Assembly (NCBI GenBank): GCA_002790675.1 | Contig: PFVP01000020.1 | Coordinates: 1-5,643, forward strand | Length of the DNA stretch: 5,643 bases | Origin: Candidatus Moranbacteria bacterium CG_4_9_14_3_um_filter_45_14 | Lineage (GTDB): Bacteria > Patescibacteriota > Minisyncoccia > Moranbacterales > UBA1568 | Reading direction: 5' to 3' | Shown: positions 5,414 through 5,643 of the stretch, piece by piece | Layout: each line of letters starts with the position of its first letter | Position numbering within the stretch: position 1 is the stretch's first letter | The notes under the pieces: model-generated | Told to the model about the DNA's origin: nothing | Seen by the model: the letters and a program-made list of their open reading frames with translations, nothing else | The model's database searches: none | Made by a program: the position numbers and the translations under genes

Positions 5414-5643
5414 TTAGTTGCCCGTTGCCTTCTTGATGACTTTGAACTGGAAGACGTACACGCCGAGATTCTCCTTCGGATAGATGCTCCGAAGGATATT
5501 GAGTGCGCCTGCGGGGTCATTCGGTACGATGTGTCCAGCCTTCTCATACGCGAGCATCTCAGCAAAGGTTGAATAAATGTGGACATCCGCAACCTCGACA
5601 ATGCCGTAATGGCGACCGCACTCCAGACGGATGTGTTCGCCCT
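5414..5643 (-). CDS. ASCH domain protein, C-terminal part
   Basis: Seventy-five residues and the TAA stop (5416-5414) are visible; the start lies beyond the right edge. The frame begins GEHIRLECG and continues with YGIVEVADVHIYSTFAEML, a proline-containing VPND turn, ALNILRSIYP and LGVYVFQFKVI. This is the second half of an ASCH (PUA-like beta-barrel) domain: strand, small turn, strand, helix with a sequence like SF-EML, then a Tyr-Pro loop and a final G-V-Y/F-F strand. The family is thought to bind RNA or modified nucleosides; bacterial YqfB hydrolyses N4-acetylcytidine. The catalytic GxKxxExR-type segment would be in the missing N-terminal half, so activity cannot be judged. A minus-strand frame ending at 5401 and a plus-strand frame at 5321-5572 are shadows of it. 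Confidence 0.8.
   Translation of the reverse strand, partial: GEHIRLECGRHYGIVEVADVHIYSTFAEMLAYEKAGHIVPNDPAGALNILRSIYPKENLGVYVFQFKVIKKATGN

Noticed and set aside
5321..5572. Plus-strand frame opposite the ASCH gene
   Set aside because: It is a shadow: the minus-strand frame in register with the stop at 5414 reads as a clear ASCH domain and has its own terminator.
5401..5601. 66-residue minus-strand frame at the right edge
   Set aside because: It is out of phase with the ASCH reading frame, rich in Arg and Ser, and has no domain character.

Overview
The window looks like a piece of a small-genome bacterial chromosome, most likely a Candidate Phyla Radiation (Patescibacteria, Parcubacteria-like) lineage. 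This placement is an inference. It rests on the mix of a ClpC-type unfoldase, a ComF-family protein, a membrane-anchored SurA N-domain protein with no isomerase domain, a YjbQ protein and a small ASCH-domain protein, and on weak or absent Shine-Dalgarno sequences at every visible start. No in-frame TGA is needed as a sense codon, so the Absconditabacteria/Gracilibacteria code is not indicated. No single marker proves the placement.

Layout. Positions 1-103 are a leader with short inverted repeats. Positions 104-2581 (+) encode a complete ClpC-type AAA+ unfoldase. Positions 2572-3321 (+) encode a ComF-family phosphoribosyltransferase-like protein whose GTG start lies inside the end of clpC, so the two form a translationally overlapping pair. 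Positions 3386-4105 (-) encode a single-pass membrane SurA/PrsA-like chaperone lacking the parvulin domain. It converges on comF, and a minus-strand intrinsic terminator lies between them. Positions 4220-4663 (-) encode a YjbQ/UPF0047 protein with a good promoter directly upstream. Positions 5414-5643 (-) are the C-terminal part of an ASCH-domain protein that continues past the right edge and ends in a strong terminator.

The part not explained by genes is 4731-5320. This block of about 590 bp has alternating GC-rich and AT-rich patches, several perfect hairpins and repeated short motifs, and no convincing protein. It is bracketed by two intrinsic terminators that both point along the minus strand. 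The right one belongs to the ASCH gene. The left one has no protein gene to serve, so either a non-coding minus-strand transcript or a decayed or repetitive element is suggested. This is the most promising place for something undescribed.

Functionally the genes are housekeeping or quality-control in flavour: cytosolic proteolysis (ClpC with ClpP), extracytoplasmic folding (SurA-like), DNA uptake or nucleotide-linked function (ComF), and two small enzymes or RNA-related proteins (YjbQ, ASCH). Nothing shows that they form one pathway. No CRISPR array, insertion sequence, tRNA or rRNA was seen.
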